Positions 63,823-64,000 of a stretch of 64,000 nt of DNA are shown here, piece after piece. Where the stretch lies: positions 1,302,001-1,366,000 of the forward strand of contig OZ345365.1 of the NCBI GenBank assembly GCA_977006965.1, given 5' to 3'. The DNA is from Phymatolithon calcareum. Lineage: Eukaryota > Rhodophyta > Florideophyceae > Hapalidiales. Made by a program: the position numbers and the translations under genes. Position 1 is the first letter of the stretch, and each line of letters starts with the position of its first letter. Below the pieces are notes generated by a model that did not search any database, was not told the DNA's origin, and saw only the letters and a list, made by a program, of their open reading frames with translations.

Positions 63823-64000
63823 TTACTCTCGTATTGTAAACTTTGTCTTGAACTGCACAATCGCCTCCCGCGCCAAACTTGGAACAGAGCTCAAATGCGC
63901 ACGCACAACCCTTCGGAATTCATATCTCAACCGCTGCTCATACTCCCTTTGTCGCACACCACCGCCACCCACCAAACCAAGCATTTCTCGATCTATCCTT
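63823..64000 (-). CDS. GT14-C: C-terminal end of the glycosyltransferase, cut by the window edge
   Basis: Partial. From the right edge leftward: RIDREMLGLVGGGGVRQREY, EQRLRYEFRRVVRAHLSSVP, and KFTIRE with stop 63823-63825. It aligns without gaps to the C-termini of GT14-A and GT14-B and has no lesion in the visible 58 residues. The catalytic part lies beyond position 64000. Confidence 0.6.
   Translation of the reverse strand, partial: RIDREMLGLVGGGGVRQREYEQRLRYEFRRVVRAHLSSVPSLAREAIVQFKTKFTIRE

Noticed and set aside
1-64000. Bacterial origin (operons, Shine-Dalgarno sites, prophage, toxin-antitoxin)
   Set aside because: Spliceosomal introns, eukaryotic transposon classes and widely spaced genes exclude it.

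Overview
The window is nuclear DNA of a eukaryote that is rich in transposons. Evidence: LTR and non-LTR retrotransposons, MULE, CACTA, PiggyBac, hAT-like and Harbinger-like DNA transposons, several GT-AG introns of 64-70 bp, no operons and no ribosome-binding-site logic. A nuclear 2Fe-2S ferredoxin-domain gene of the cyanobacterial/plastid kind (17.3-17.8 kb) points to a photosynthetic lineage. Very short copia LTRs resemble the GalEa clade known from aquatic hosts including red algae. A red alga is my best guess, at low confidence.

The backbone is a segmental duplication. One unit is a Sel1-repeat gene on + (SLR) converging on a minus-strand block: ORF family K, then module M, then a core-2/I-branching (GT14-like) glycosyltransferase. 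Unit A covers about 6.8-15.2 kb (SLR2, GT14-A), unit B about 21.7-29.1 kb (SLR3, GT14-B) and unit C about 59.2 kb to past the right edge (SLR4, GT14-C). SLR1 (2.0-3.7 kb) is a fourth SLR copy without a recognisable GT14 partner. A partial copy of the M side lies at 29.2-29.85 kb. SLR1, SLR2 and SLR4 are open; SLR3 is dead. GT14-A and GT14-B are broken; GT14-C runs off the window and its visible end is open.

Because the units are paralogous, one copy often serves as the empty site for an insertion in another. This fixes the ends of several mobile elements: a kinase/LINE chimera after SLR2, a solo LTR upstream of GT14-A, a 58-bp LINE scrap in the SLR3 5' flank, a 107-bp retro-insert and an hAT-like element in unit B, and a 44-bp insertion after SLR4.

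Between the units: a MULE relic with a nested MITE (0.14-1.48 kb), a Ty3/gypsy relic (4.8-6.8 kb), the ferredoxin-domain gene (17.3-17.8 kb), a multi-span membrane protein gene (19.0-20.0 kb), and a LINE inside a CACTA transposase relic (30.6-34.6 kb). Then comes a copia element (36.2-43.8 kb) carrying an apparently intact two-gene DNA transposon (37.4-40.4 kb), a LINE end (44.6-45.1 kb), a decayed retroelement with RT and RNase H but no integrase seen (47.2-52.8 kb), a PiggyBac relic (53.2-55.2 kb), and two hAT-like nonautonomous elements sharing ATTGCAAT-type motifs (56.5-58.5 kb).

Few genes look functional: SLR1, SLR2, SLR4, the ferredoxin-domain gene, the membrane protein gene, possibly module M, and the two genes of the 37-40 kb transposon.
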